From assembly GCA_025093555.1 (NCBI GenBank), contig JAIWNF010000045.1:310001-374000 (forward strand): a DNA stretch of 64,000 nucleotides, written 5' to 3'. The notes under the pieces are model-generated. The model had not been told where the DNA came from, searched no databases, and saw only the letters and a list, made by a program, of their open reading frames with translations. Position 1 is the stretch's first letter. Each line of letters begins with the position of its first letter. Below are positions 1 to 11,816 of this stretch, piece by piece. The position numbers were made by a program, and so were the translations under genes. This DNA is from Circinella umbellata (taxonomy: Eukaryota > Mucoromycota > Mucoromycetes > Mucorales > Lichtheimiaceae).

Positions 1-2230
1 AGTAGTGATGATGATACTGGAAAAAGTACCATGAGTCTCAGAAAAAGAGATATTATTAAAAATGCATTGAAATCTGCCAAAGAGCAATGGAAAGATGAAC
101 ATGGTTGGTCAAGTTCTACATCTTTACTTCAACAACATCCACATCTTCTTCATGGTCATCATCATGGTGGATCCTCTTCTTCTTTATCTCAAAAGAAGAA
201 AACCGAACAACAACACAGTCAAAAGAATGAAGAAGAGGAAGAAGAAGAAGAAGAAGGAGATGCCCAAGTACCTACAACAACAACTGATACCCTTCCCGCG
301 GGTCCTTTACCAATTAATCCTGCTCAACGATTGACATTACCACCTATTGAACAAGATATTTGGAAAGTAGCTAAACATGCTTCCGTTTGTACATTGATTG
401 CTATGAGTAAAAAAGATGAAACAGAAAAATTGGCGTTGACAACCTTGGAATATGGTATGAAAGCTTCTTCGGGCACTTCATTGGTGCTCCGAGAATTACT
501 TCTCCGGCCTTGGATTAACAATCAATCAGGTAAGAAAAAAAAAATAAAATACAAATATAAATATAAATATAAATATAAATAAACAAATAGAGTGTTTTTT
601 TTTGTTTTGATATATTTTTGCATGTAATACGCCTCTTTTTCTATATGTATTAATAATATATACATGACTAACTAAACCCATGATAACAATCTCAATTGGG
701 TATATTTTATTTAAAAAAAATGTATAGCGTTGGAATGGGCAATTACCAATGATTGTCAAACCTTTCTTTCGGATGCTCGAGTTCAAAGTGTAGTTGATGA
801 TGCATGGAAATTTTATGGCCCGACGGATTGGCAAGAAGTACCCGATCATCCGTTTTCCGTTTGGAAAAAACCAAATAATAACAATGTCATTAGTTCATCT
901 AATTTTTTGGTGGATTATCTTGCACGATGGGCAGCACCACGTTATCAAGCATATGTAGGACTTGTTTGTGGCTTGATTTATCTTGGTTTACATCTTGCTA
1001 CTGTTTCCAATAAGGATTATTTTAATACATATCCCTATGATTTCGAATATGCATATTATGCTTTTGTTTGTTCCGATCTAGTTCTCGAACTATACAAGGT
1101 ATTTTAACCACTTACTTTTTTCATTTTTATTTTTGTTATTGTTACACATTTTAGTAGTTTATGTATACACACACACACACACACACACACACGTACATAC
1201 ATATACACACATACCAACCTACATACCTACATACAACTACTCTAATATAAGTGTATATATATATATAACAAACTGATCTCATGTGATTTAAAAAGATTTT
1301 GTTACAACCGGTCCAGGCTGTCAAGCGCCCATCTACTTACCTTTCTTTGGTTACCGCCGCGTTTTTATTTACTTCCTTAACTTTACGTTTGGTAGCGTTT
1401 TATAAAACCAATAATAGTTTGGAACAACAACAAACTCTTTTAACATTCTCATATGATTTCCTTGTTTGGGCTACTCCTTTAATGATCTTCCGTATTGCTT
1501 TATGGGCAGATAATTTATGTTGGCAAATAGCTAAAGCGCGTCATCTTGTAAGTCAATGTATTGTGGGTGCTCTTTGGGTAGTCAATCTTGGTATTATAAC
1601 TCTTGTTGCTTTTTGGATTGGTCTTTCTGCACTACAACGTGATGATATGGATTGTTTGACCATGTTACGTCATTTAGCTCTTGGCGCTCTTCAGTAAGTT
1701 TTGTTCACTTTTAATTTTTTTTTTCATTAACCTGCCTAAAAAGAAAAAAGAAAACTAATCCTATCTATTATAATAAAATTTATAGTTCGCCTGAAATTAG
1801 TGATACTTTATATTATCAACCATTAGCAGCAGGTGTCATGCTATTTGTTTATCTTTTCTTAATCATTGTTATTAATGGTACCTTATTCACAGCCTCATTC
1901 TTGACTACTATGTTGACAATTTACCCACGTATCGATAGTGTACGTCGTATATTCTTAACAAGTCGATGTGCAAAGCAATCTACATTTGGTGTGTTTATTG
2001 CTAATGTTTTCATTGAAATCATTGTTGGATTCTTTATGTTTATTATGGTTTATGTATTTAAACAAAACAAGAATGATTCCAAAACATTATTATGGACTGA
2101 ACGAATGCGTCAAGTATTATGGTTTATTGTATATTTCCCTATTGTACTTGTTATTGGTAGTATTGAAGGCATTTATTATCTTGTTGTACTTGGTCGTCAT
2201 CGTCTTCAAGGATATCATATCTTGAAATAA
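1..2230 (+). CDS. TRP-like (TRPY/Yvc1-type) cation channel, 5' end outside window
   Basis: Exons 1-529, 728-1098, 1296-1693 and 1786-2230 join in frame and give 580 visible residues. The frame is open to base 1, so the true start probably lies upstream; ATG 31 is only an internal candidate. The N-terminal part is charged, with a Ser/His/Glu-rich stretch, and is probably cytosolic. From WAAPRYQAYVGL onward there are about six hydrophobic segments. A re-entrant-like stretch (MLRHLALGALHSPEI) sits before the last long helices, which resembles the pore loop and S6 of fungal vacuolar Yvc1/TRP channels. Such channels release Ca2+ from the vacuole. The family call rests on the order of membrane segments and on the APR(F/Y) and LL/LH-SPE-like motifs, not on a search; another polytopic fungal membrane family remains possible. 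The C-terminus is short and ends in a basic tail. Confidence 0.55.
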
Positions 2231-5200
2231 TAATTTCACACAACATTGTATTATTGATCATACCACTCATATAATGAGGTTCCTTTATCTTTTCTTCCAT
2301 CTCTATTTTTTTTTTCTTTTCATTGATTTGATTAAAAAACCTAAAAAAAAAGAACCATGAATAATAATAATAATAAAAAAAGAAACACGTTATTATCTTA
2401 TTTTGTATTATTTGTTGAGTTGAAAGGAGGGTTATTTTATAATTACTATTAGTAAACATATAAAGAACAGGATTTATACCTTTACCTTATCATTTACACG
2501 AAACCTGTGAATATCTTTCACGTCAGACTTAAATAAAGGTTAGTGTGCAAAAACATATATTGTAAAGTCTAAAAAGGTTTAGTTTTATTCATTTTTTTAA
2601 TATGAAAAAAAAAACGCTATTTAGTAGCTTTTGGATACAACTTTTTTGGTTGTACACACACACACTAAAAGTCGTACCACTCTCTTCATAACTGTGTTTA
2701 ATTTTACTCCATCATTGATCTGTTGTCTTCTATGTTTAACCTTACCACATTATAGATCATAAAAAAAAAGAGTTTAAGCATGTATCAATTACTCTCTTTA
2801 AAAACTCTTGATGCTTGATAATAAATATAAGTACTTTTATATAATAATGAGTATATGTTTCATATAGCTGATACTATCTTTATTTGCCAGTAAGCTAATT
2901 TTTTAATATCATACACACAGTATTTACGAAAAACGCAATTATTAGATTATTACAACCGGATAATAAGAAAATTTGTCTGAGCCTTCTTATTCCCAATCAC
3001 CAAGTTTTATTATATACTTTTATAGATATATCGACTAGTACGTCATGTTGGGTCATAATATTTATAACTATACAGTAGATAAAGAAATTGAGAGCGTCAA
3101 ATTTTATAACATAATAATCCCTAAAACTGGTTCACAAAAAAAGAAAAGATACATCTTTTAACGCAAAATTCATTTTATTATTATTCTCATTTTTCTATTA
3201 TACAATAAACTTCTTCCTCATCTACCTTTGAACTTCACTTGCTGCTCCTCGTAAAAATGGAATTTACCAGTCCTGTATCGTTTGTCCCGTATCTTGTCAT
3301 GAACACTATAAACAAAAGATTGATTATAAGATAACTCTTTCTTTTTTTTTCGAACATTGTGTTTCAATGCTAAAATTAATAAAGAAAACGGAAGCGTTTT
3401 CAATAGTAAAAGACCTAGTTTATAGTAGTTATGTGAGTTTTTTATAATATAAAATACTGCAGCACGTTCTTTTTTTTTGTATGTAGGACGGCTGGCCGAT
3501 AATACTTATATATTTAAAATATGTTGGGTTTGTTTATGAGAAGCAACAAAAGGTGAAGTTTATGGCTCTTTCCTTTTAATTCTGCCATCACAAGGTTAGT
3601 ATTGAACTTATCAGAGATCACTTGTAGTACCGGTGAGTACTATTATTATTATTATTATTATTGAGTAACAAATATAATTAAAAAAAAAGATAAGAAACAG
3701 CAAAAACTACTTTACTATTTACTATATACGGCTACATTCACTCTCAGTCACTAACAAGATCGCCATGTGCACGGGCCTCCTTCACACGTATTATGGAGTC
3801 AAAACAAAAAGCTTTTGGTTACAAAGAATCTTTGGATGTCCCAGTAAGCTATTAAAACATTACTTTTTCTTGGTGTATATAACTGCTAGTTACCATAAAA
3901 ACAGTTATTTTCATACCGGCTACCCGTGGTAATTACTGTCTGTAGTTTCAATCTTGACAGTTTTTTAAAAGTTTACCTAACTACTAGATCTCTTAAAAAC
4001 AAGCAATTAAACATTACCTTGCGGTCAATCGTTTGAGTTTAATCCAATAAGACTACAATTATATGATTTTTTACATAACTAATATTCTTACTTTTATTTA
4101 TGATTTATACAATATATATGGAAATGATCGTTTATAGGAATTTGGCAGTGTACCTATTTGAAAAGTTCTTCAGGGTTTCTCATTGATTAATATGCTTTTC
4201 ATTATGCAAAAAAAAAGGCACATCCTAAATTGTACTTTCTTTTTCTTCAAGAATGGGGGTATAAAGCATAATACATGAGGCGGTCAAATGAACTGTCAAA
4301 AGAAATATCCTTTTTCCATTATTATTTTTTTTTCATTCAATTATTCGTGCTAATCAGCTTCTTTAGAAATGAAGAACGTGCATTTATTTTTATGGCCTAT
4401 ATCTATGGCAACAAATTAAAGTTTTATTTCTTTTACTTCTTTTCCCTTGATAACCCATTTTGTCCTCCTCCCCCCCTTCTTTATTTTATTTCCCCACTTT
4501 ATTTTTATTTATTATACTATAAGTGACGAAGTAATTTTTGACATTTGTTGGTTCCTAACTCCATTTCTGTACAAATATCTATAAAAAGCCCTGGGACTAA
4601 TTGTTATGGAATCACTGTACGTAGAGACAGTGTAACGATATATGCTTTGTATTGTGCTTGTGTCTGTGTGCATGAATGGGGGTCAATGAGAGAGGGGAGA
4701 AAGGAAAAGAATAAGAGAGCTGTATAAATTAAACTAAATACTGTTCTTTATGTGGCTGTATAGCTTAAACAGATTGGCTGAGAGCTTGGGACAAAAGGTA
4801 CGTCGTCATGTTATTGAAAAGCATATTTAGATTATAATACTTTACATGCCTTTAGGCCAGAATTGGATTGTAGGGAACGGATCTACCTTACTTGGCGTGG
4901 TAAAACCGGGCGTTTCTACCAAGACCAGTAATTTTTCTAGGGAGATCGAGGGTCGCTTTGGTGATATTTCTTTGTGATCTCTCTCGAAAACGTAACTTTT
5001 CTTTAGTTATGGCCAAGATATAATTATTTTATAAACACTTTTATTGATTATGTTCTTTATTATATTCATTCTTCTTACGTATTCTATTTTCTTAATCTTG
5101 CATTATTTCATTTATCACACAAATTATTATATATACGTGATGAAAAAATCATCATTTTAAAACCAAAAGGTATAAATATTTTCTTGTTATAGAGAGTCCA

Positions 5201-5860
5201 TAATGTATTATTCTTGTCAAATACAATAATGACTCAAATCATTTTATTGAAATTGCTACCCTATACACAAATTTGATTACTGAAACTTGATATCATACGT
5301 ACTAAATAGATATCCAGGCGACCTAACAAAACAATTTTTTTTATTGTAACCAGTTATTGTGAATAAAGTTGTCATCAACCAATTACTATATTTACGGATC
5401 TAGATGAAACTGATTCGAGCTAAATGCTGATATATCCATAAATCACATTTAAAATTCTTGACACTTTTCTAAGCAAGTCAAAAGGGATGGTAGCTAATTT
5501 AATTCTTTTTTCATTAAGAATAATTAAACCACCATCCCCAAACAGACGGCCAGTTATTGAAAGTCACCCTCTTTGTCTACGTACTTTTTCATTTTTTATA
5601 ATTTCTTACTGAAAGAAAGTAAGTACACCATATTTGATAGAATAACACACAGTTCACGTCATTTTTCATAATAAAATGTGAACTTGAAATTTCTGTTAAA
5701 GGTATTTAACTAGGTTAATCCATCGGCAGAAAATGAAAACGCCATCATGTTAGTAACTCATAAATAGGAGTCCACTTTCGCATCAACCCAACTTTTTCTT
5801 TACCAAAGTTATTAAAAAAAATATTAGAATAAGTGAAGATTATGATATTAAGCTATATAT
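2231..5860. other. Gene-poor AT-rich intergenic region
   Basis: About 3.6 kb in which I find no coding frame with splice support. Open frames here are short and of low complexity. It contains microsatellites (ATT repeats near 3645) and many homopolymer runs. One hairpin is described separately at 5484-5540. It lies between the channel gene and the abrupt left end of the 25-kb palindrome, and may hold old transposon debris that I cannot identify. Confidence 0.6.
5484..5540. repeat. Imperfect hairpin
   Basis: GGGATGGTAGCTAATTTAAT on the left pairs imperfectly with ATTAAACCACCATCCCC on the right across a T-rich loop. The stem is roughly 20 bp with a few mismatches. It could be a tiny foldback (MITE-like) element or a structured transcript end. 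No target duplication is obvious. Confidence 0.45.
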
Positions 5861-7276
5861 GTTTTACAATCCTCCTTCTCAACAACAACAACAACAACAA
5901 CAAATACCGTTTTCACAATCGCTTCCTTCATTTTCACCACATTTCAATTTCTCTTCTCGTCCACCTCCTTTTCCTCTTCCAACTACTCCGATACAACCAA
6001 CAGTATATGAAGAACAGTGATATTCAAAACAACAGCGTGTATGCTCTTCTAATAATTACGCAACTAATTATAACGTTCATTAAAAAACATTAAAACTTCA
6101 TAGTGAGCAGGAACGATCACAAAAGATACACTTAGCAAAATATTTCGGTGTTCCTGAAGATTTGATGTATAATGACACTCTAATTCACAAGAGAAAAAAA
6201 CAGGACAACGAGAATGACACGTTCAAATTAAAACCTCAATATAAAAGTAAAAAGCCTTTCACTACAAATAATGAAGTCGATAATAATGCTATTATCAATA
6301 GCGATTTATCATCAGTTTCCAGTTATGTCACTGCTCCTGAAAAACCAATAATGGATGATGATAATGATTTAAAGCATAAGTATTGTGATGAGGTAATCAA
6401 AAAATATGGTTGTTCACCAGGAAAAGTTTATGTAGATAAACTGCGTTTAGAGTTTAAAGTGAAGCTTCCACAACAGTCAGCACAACTTTTTTGTGATGAA
6501 GGTAAATATGAAAAATAAAGATCAGAAGATTTGTGTGTAAAAATGAAAAGAGAAAGGGGTTAAGAGAAATAGCAAAAAAAAAGAAAGAATTGTTTTATGA
6601 TAATGTTTGGTTTATTAATATAACTAATAAACTTTATTATAAGCCAACTGTGAAGCTGTCATTGCCATAGTAGAGCATTTTTCATTAGCGCAAATTCGTA
6701 TAATTAGAGGTAGAAATAATTTTATAATGCGGATCCAAGGCTCAGTTGAGCAAGAAGAATTATCAAAAATAATGATGCATGCACTTGTATCTTTATGGAG
6801 ATTATTTCTTCGTGACTTTAAAATTGAATGGTCCAAAATTTAGAGATCATGCAAAGAAGCTTTCTGAAACAATAGCAAAAATCGTACGTGTTCCAAATCG
6901 TCTGACGAAAATGGATGATTTGCATATAACAGTTTCAAAGATTTTGATCAAAGATAAAATTGATCGAAAAATTTGTTAGAAACCATCGTGCAGGCAGGAG
7001 ATAAATTAAAGCAAGCAACTAAGCAAGACTATGCTGATAGTATAGTAACCATTTCCCTGGAAACAAATAACAGGGCTATTTGAATTAATCTCTTTACTGT
7101 GTTTTATAGAAATATTTAAAGAAAGAGCCAAATTAGCAAGAAATCAAAGAAGAGTTGCTTAAAGAAGAATATAATAGCACAGAAGGAGAAGCAGTAGCAG
7201 AAGAAGGAGAAGAAGAAGGAGAAGAAGAAGAGAATAAGAAGAGAAGAAGAAGAAGAAGAAGAAACAATATCATCAA
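5861..7276 (+). pseudogene. Degenerate unidentified gene fragment (left arm)
   Basis: Reading from 5861 gives a Gln/Pro-rich stretch (PPSQQQ... PPPFPLPTTPIQP), then a TGA and a TAA. A frame follows from 6162 to about 6508, with a plausible intron whose acceptor is at about 6651. The frame then continues as ANCEAVIAIVEHFSLAQI. It shifts near 6775 and resumes as LYLYGDYFFVTLKLNGPKF, shifts again near 6976, and ends in a Glu-rich run at about 7190-7276. The two stops and at least two frameshifts mark it as dead. I do not recognise the family. It may be the N-terminal part of the same gene whose later exons lie at 7368-7535 and 13307-14510. The mirror copy on the right arm carries the same lesions. 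Confidence 0.55.
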
Positions 7277-7367
7277 TGGTGAGAAGCTATTAAATTCATA
7301 ACAATGAGATCTCCTTTATCATTTTAATTCTGATATAAAGAAAACTAATAATTTGTTTGTGTTTATA

Positions 7368-7535
7368 GTCCACTGCCTCATCCAACACCAAAAAGTCAAC
7401 TGCAGATGATAAAAATGTAATAAAATCAAGATATGAGGCATTAAGAAAAAATGAAAATGAAATGTGGACATTGGCGAGTGGTAGAAAAGTAGAGAAACAA
7501 ATGGAAAAGTTTGCATTGGCATGTAATTTTGAACA
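7368..7535 (+). pseudogene. Exon of a mucoralean repeat-family gene, upstream of the Crypton (left arm)
   Basis: After an acceptor (tttatag) at 7367 the frame reads STASSNTKK... SRYEALRKNENEMW then TLASGRKVEKQMEKFALACNFE and ends in CA|gtaagt at 7535. The phase fits the acceptor tatcaaag|C at 13306, where the text continues (H)PVHSFIINP. As I remember it, this family shows a WTL.SGRKVE...F..C.FEHP.HSFI arrangement. The intron implied here would be 5771 bp, and the Crypton at 7569-11816 sits inside it. This is inference from frame and family memory; transcript evidence is absent. Confidence 0.55.
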
Positions 7536-7599
7536 GTAAGTATTTTATAAATTTAATAGCCATTATCAAAATACTGTGTGGGTATTTTCAACGCTCACA

Positions 7600-7648
7600 G
7601 TGGGTCTGAGACCAAGGTCCGATAAATTTAGCAGGACTTCAGACCCAC
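7600..7648. repeat. Hairpin near the Crypton left end
   Basis: GTGGGTCTGA on the left pairs with TCAGACCCAC on the right. A second short stem (GGTCC/GGAC) sits inside, and the loop is about 13 nt. It lies roughly 30 bp inside the proposed left end. The GGGTCT motif recurs at the right end, so this may be part of a protein-binding end. The mirrored copy is at about 29035-29083. Confidence 0.6.
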
Positions 7649-7649
7649 A

Positions 7650-9240
7650 ATGAAATTTCCTCTGTTGAGTCTGTTCCTGAAAAAAAAATTAAAATTGTGA
7701 ATAAATTCACTTAATAAAATATAAGTTTCTGAGGTTGTCCATGTTCACTTTGGTCAATATTTAGTAAACCTTCCAAAATTTGTCCTGGACATCGTACATT
7801 GCTTTTTTTTTACCAGTACGATCATAACATCTCAATGCTGGGAAAGTGTTTTTAAGCATAACCCGACAGATATACAGAAGAAAATTTTATGTCTGATTTA
7901 CTTTCAACATTCACGAAATGGAATCTTTATGGCATGTTGGAAGCCACAGAAGCTAACCATCAGAATGTAGAATATTGCTTTCAAAATGTGAAAACAGGAA
8001 GATATAATAAAAAAATGACTCTAATATAACAGCACTTGCTTTCTTTGGTGCTTCTCTTTATAACTTGTACTTTTTAAGTACTGGGAACTTTTACCAAACT
8101 TGAACAACTAGCTAGACCACATCAACAAATATTTTCGTTGCTGGTTGAGATGGCTGTTTCATGCAAATCAAAAATAATTTATCACGTGTACAAAGCTACT
8201 CCTTTTCTTAAAAATTTGGACTATCGTAGGTACTATCGGATGTCAGCTAAAACCACTTCGAAGGAAGTTTTCGAATATTATTACGTATGGAATAAACTAT
8301 CAAATTCTTTAATCTAACTTTCAGATTAAAATCTCTTCATTTTATATGCAGTTTGTATAGAATGAACAGTTTAATAGACCATGAAATATTTTTATTACTT
8401 TTTAGTAAAATACATAATTCAGGAAAAAGTTAAAAGTCTTGAGGATGATAAAGTGAAAAAAGCTTTATGCAGATTAAAGATACAAAGATCTGAAAATATC
8501 ATTTTTTTCAAATATCTAAATAAAAAGAATATAGTGAAGTTGTGTTGTTACGGCCCGTTCGGATCATTTTTAATAGAATAAAAAGAAATTATAATAAATT
8601 CCGAGTTGAAGATCCAAGAGAAAAAGAAATAAAGGGCGGTTTATTTCCAAGAAATTCGATAGGTCAAATATGTACGTACGTAGCCAGGAAAAGAGTTTAT
8701 TTCAAATAAAATGAAGAGTGTGAAAGAATTGTTATTTTGCAAGGAAGAGAAGAAACTATCCTATTTATACTAAATATTTTAGTATCTATTTTTTTTAATC
8801 CGAATCCAATTTCAAGTAAAAATGGACAAAGGTAAACTTAATTATTATTTCTTGTAAATAAAAACACTTCTGGTACTGGTTTATTTAATATAATGAGAAT
8901 AGTATTTTAATAATAATAAAGTTGTTATATTGATAAAGAAAATATAAGAAATAGGAAAAGCGAAAGAGGAAAAGAGGAAAAGAGGAAAAGAGAGGAAGAG
9001 ATGTAACACTCAATGTTTTTTGTTTGTGTTTTTGTTTGTGTTTGTGTTTATGTTTTTTTGTAAAATTGTTTTTTTTTTTTTTTTTGTAAATTTGTTTTGC
9101 TGCGATTGTATGGACTATGTAAAGTTGTATGTATGTAAGTAATATGTAGTAATTGGGAGAGTGGATAATGAAATATTGGAGCTTAATAATTGAAAGTACA
9201 GTAATGAGAAATGAGCAATTGAAATAATAATAAAAAGAAA
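7650..9240. other. Non-coding 3' part of the Crypton (left arm)
   Basis: No convincing gene. It has short AT-rich frames only, a run of T near 9070, GTGTTTGTTTT-like repeats at about 9015-9055, and purine-rich AGAGGAAA repeats at 8955-8995 just downstream of the recombinase stop codon. Probable 3' untranslated and structural sequence of the element. Confidence 0.45.
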
Positions 9241-11561
9241 TCACTGTCGTTCTTTATGTTGTTCTGATATTTTTTTGGTTAGTTTGTCTATACTTATTTT
9301 TAAATCGCGTCTTGTATCTTCCAAAGCTTGTGCTGCATCAGAAAAAGAGATATGACGATCATTTGCTATTCTCTTTACTTCTTCGTAAATTATCTTTCTT
9401 CTGCTAAAGAACCTTGACTCCGTACTATTCTTTCTCCACTTTGTCTTATATTTTTCTTCAAGGCTTCGAACAGAAGGATTCCCCGCAACTCCATGGTCAT
9501 ATTCACGCCATACATCAGTAACTGTACAGAACTTTCGATTTAAAGTGTACTGTGGAGGCGATGATGATGATGATGATGATGATGATGGTATAGATGATGA
9601 TGGTATAGATGATGATGGTATAGATGATGATGGTATAGATGATGATGGTATAGATGATGATGGTATAAAAGTATGGTCACTGCTATCTTGGGGTACCTCT
9701 CTTGCTGTAGTGATCATACCTTGTTCTTGGGAATTTGCTGGAGTTCGCGATAAGTACAGTGGACTTGAAAAAACGCCATTTACAGCATCCATGACATTTG
9801 CAAATCCTGCTTGCTGTGATGTATTCAGATTATTGATAGTGTTTTTAATACCATCAATCTCACCCGATATATCTCCGAGTGATGCTCGCAGGACGTTGGT
9901 GAGATGGGGCAAGACCCGTTCAATCTGCACATTGAGCGGCTCTTCTGCTTCATTGACACTTACAAGCTGAGAAGAGAGGTCAATCTCATATTGCTTGTAT
10001 AATGGGCTGTCAAATATAGCATGACTCCACAGAAAATGAGTAGGGTGCTGCTGCTTCAATACCACAGAGTCCTTAATATTTGAAAATAGTCGTTAGTAAA
10101 ATAAATTGATAATAGTACAATTATGTATAGTATATAAAATATAAGAGTTATTACCTGCAAGAAGACAATGCGTAAATACTTCAAAAGTACCAAAAAATTT
10201 GGACCAGCCAAATCTTTTTGTACGGCACCACGTTCAAACATAGTTTCCCAATATTCTATCTTGGGAAAAATAAGTCTTTGCAACTCCTGTGGTGGGTCTA
10301 TTGCTGAACGTGGCAACCAGAAAGCACCAGCTTTTTGCGAGTAAAAGCCACCTAACGCACGCATAGCTTGCTTTGGCAAGCTTGTCAGGTAGCACCCTAC
10401 CATTCTATCAGAGCCCCATCTCCCAATCCGCCGTTGCTCATTGTCAGGAACGTCTTGGTCCGCAATCGCACGAAGAGCACTTCCTCGATTAATATGTGTT
10501 ATTTTGCTTGAGTTAACACCAACAGCATTTAAAGCTTCCATATACCCATCCCGCTGAGTATTATATATTATAGGTTTGGTACGATCAGATCCTTTCAGAA
10601 CATGGATGTCGTACCAATTTTGACGTGTCATGAACTCAGGGAATGGTTCATTTTCCATGTGCCACCTGCAAAAGAAATGAAAGGCCATTGTGCCTAATGG
10701 GCATACTTCTACACTGCGGTGTCGTATGGCAGCACCATATTCTAAACGCCCATGCTGGTTCATTTTACCCTTATTCATCGTTATAACAAGTGAAATACAT
10801 TTAGAGGGACCTTCATCAGCAAGTTCAGTAGAAAACAGATCAGGCAATTGCATCATCCGCTTGGTTTCACCACGACCAAGGATAGCATGACCCAAAAGGA
10901 AATCCAATCGGTTACGTAGATGATGTGCTGTGTTGCGATTGAATTGGTATCGAGAAATAAGTCTCAATTCATCTAGAGTATATCCATCGTTGAGACTATT
11001 GGTACCACGATCTTCATATTCAACTCTTCGTCTAATTGCATTTTCTCGATCATAGTCACTGAGAAGGTTTTTGACAAGAGTACCACGAGCTGCTGGATTT
11101 TTGTTGCCAAGGACGGCTGCTTGAACAGTTTGTAACGCTCCAACGGCCTTGGCATATCCTGCTAAGGATTCTTTTCCCAATCGCTTAGCTTTACCATCTG
11201 GCAATTTGGATCTCTTGTTTTTTATATTGCCAGTTCTTGATACTTCTCTCAAGAAAGCAACAAGTTTGGCTTCACTGACGGTGTTTCCATCTTCAAATTC
11301 TTGTTTGGAACACCACTCCTACATTATTACATCATAAAAAAAATATCATAGAAAAATGCATAAATTATCAAGTAATAAATTTTTTTATATTAAAATAACA
11401 ATCAGAGAAAAACTATAACGAACCTCCCAGTGAGCTTGACGCAATTTATATAAATTTTTTGTATTCAAAGACAAACTTCCAAGGTGCTTCTCCATAGCCT
11501 CCTTGACCTCGTTTTCAAGATATGATTGATTACGATTGTTGATAGTTGAAGATGAAGACAT
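9241..11561 (-). CDS. Crypton tyrosine recombinase with GCR1_C domain, left-arm copy
   Basis: Three exons (11424-11561, 10155-11318, 9241-10071) join in frame to 710 residues. The start MSSSSTINNRN is the first ATG of the frame. Residues about 50-430 form an Ndc10-like/phage-integrase fold with a complete candidate catalytic set: Arg near 195 (GRGETKR), Lys near 229/231 (MNKGK), HINR at 321-324, Trp 347 (GRW) and nucleophile Tyr 356 (GCYLT). A Ser-rich tandem repeat (IPSSS five times) links to a C-terminal DNA-binding GCR1_C domain (VTDVWREYDHGV...PSVRSLEEKY...WRKN). Family knowledge: Crypton recombinases excise and insert the element as a circle through a covalent tyrosine-DNA link. The frame is intact and the protein identical to the right-arm copy, so it could be active. 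Confidence 0.85.
9585..9664. repeat. 15-bp tandem repeat inside the recombinase gene
   Basis: Five near-perfect copies of GATGATGATGGTATA on the plus strand, followed by a GAT run. On the coding strand they read IPSSS repeats and a poly-Ser tract. The array is in frame and lies in the linker between the recombinase core and the GCR1_C domain. The same array is at about 27020-27099 in the right arm. Confidence 0.85.
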
Positions 11562-11816
11562 GATAACTTTAATTGAAGTAAGTAAATAATACAAGAAAAA
11601 AGCCAAAAAAAAAAAATAAAACTTTATTTTAATAATTCTTTATACATTGATAATTGAGTGGGGTTTATCAAATATAAGACCCGCATTGAAAAATACCACA
11701 GGTATTTTCAGGGGTTTCTATGTCGCCGCTGCAAAATACCATGTAATTTTTCAGTCCCAAGCCAAAATTAATTCAAGACCCAATCTTAATTTTTCAGACC
11801 CAAACCCTAAATACTG

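Larger units (their letters stand above)
7569..11816 (-). mobile_element. Crypton (tyrosine-recombinase DNA transposon), left-arm copy
   Basis: About 4.25 kb that holds the recombinase gene 9241-11561 and lacks long terminal inverted repeats, as expected for Cryptons. AAATACTG occurs at both proposed ends (7569-7576 and 11809-11816), fitting the short direct repeats Cryptons leave. Just inside each end are GGGTCT/AGACCC motifs: a hairpin at 7600-7648 on the left and three spaced GACCCAA-like repeats at about 11742-11806 on the right. Two short palindromes, AAAATAC-N7-GTATTTT at 7568-7588 and AAAATACC-N3-GGTATTTT at 11690-11708, resemble recombinase half-site pairs. The exact ends are inferred; an alternative right end lies at 11708. 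It is inserted in a large intron of a dead gene. Confidence 0.65.

Noticed and set aside
4275..4526. 83-residue Phe/Tyr-rich frame
   Set aside because: Pyrimidine-rich low complexity with no start context or homology that I can recognise.
4776..4980. TPP riboswitch suggested by CTGAGA and a GC-richer stretch
   Set aside because: The partner CTGATCTGG-type half is missing and no thiamine gene is nearby.
8381..8581. 66-residue frame in the Crypton 3' region, mirrored at 28102-28302
   Set aside because: AT-rich, Lys/Ile/Phe-biased composition, no motif and no splice partner.
9545..9970. Open frame with an Asp-rich repeat on the plus strand, mirrored at 26714-27139
   Set aside because: It is the antisense shadow of the Ser-repeat linker of the Crypton recombinase.
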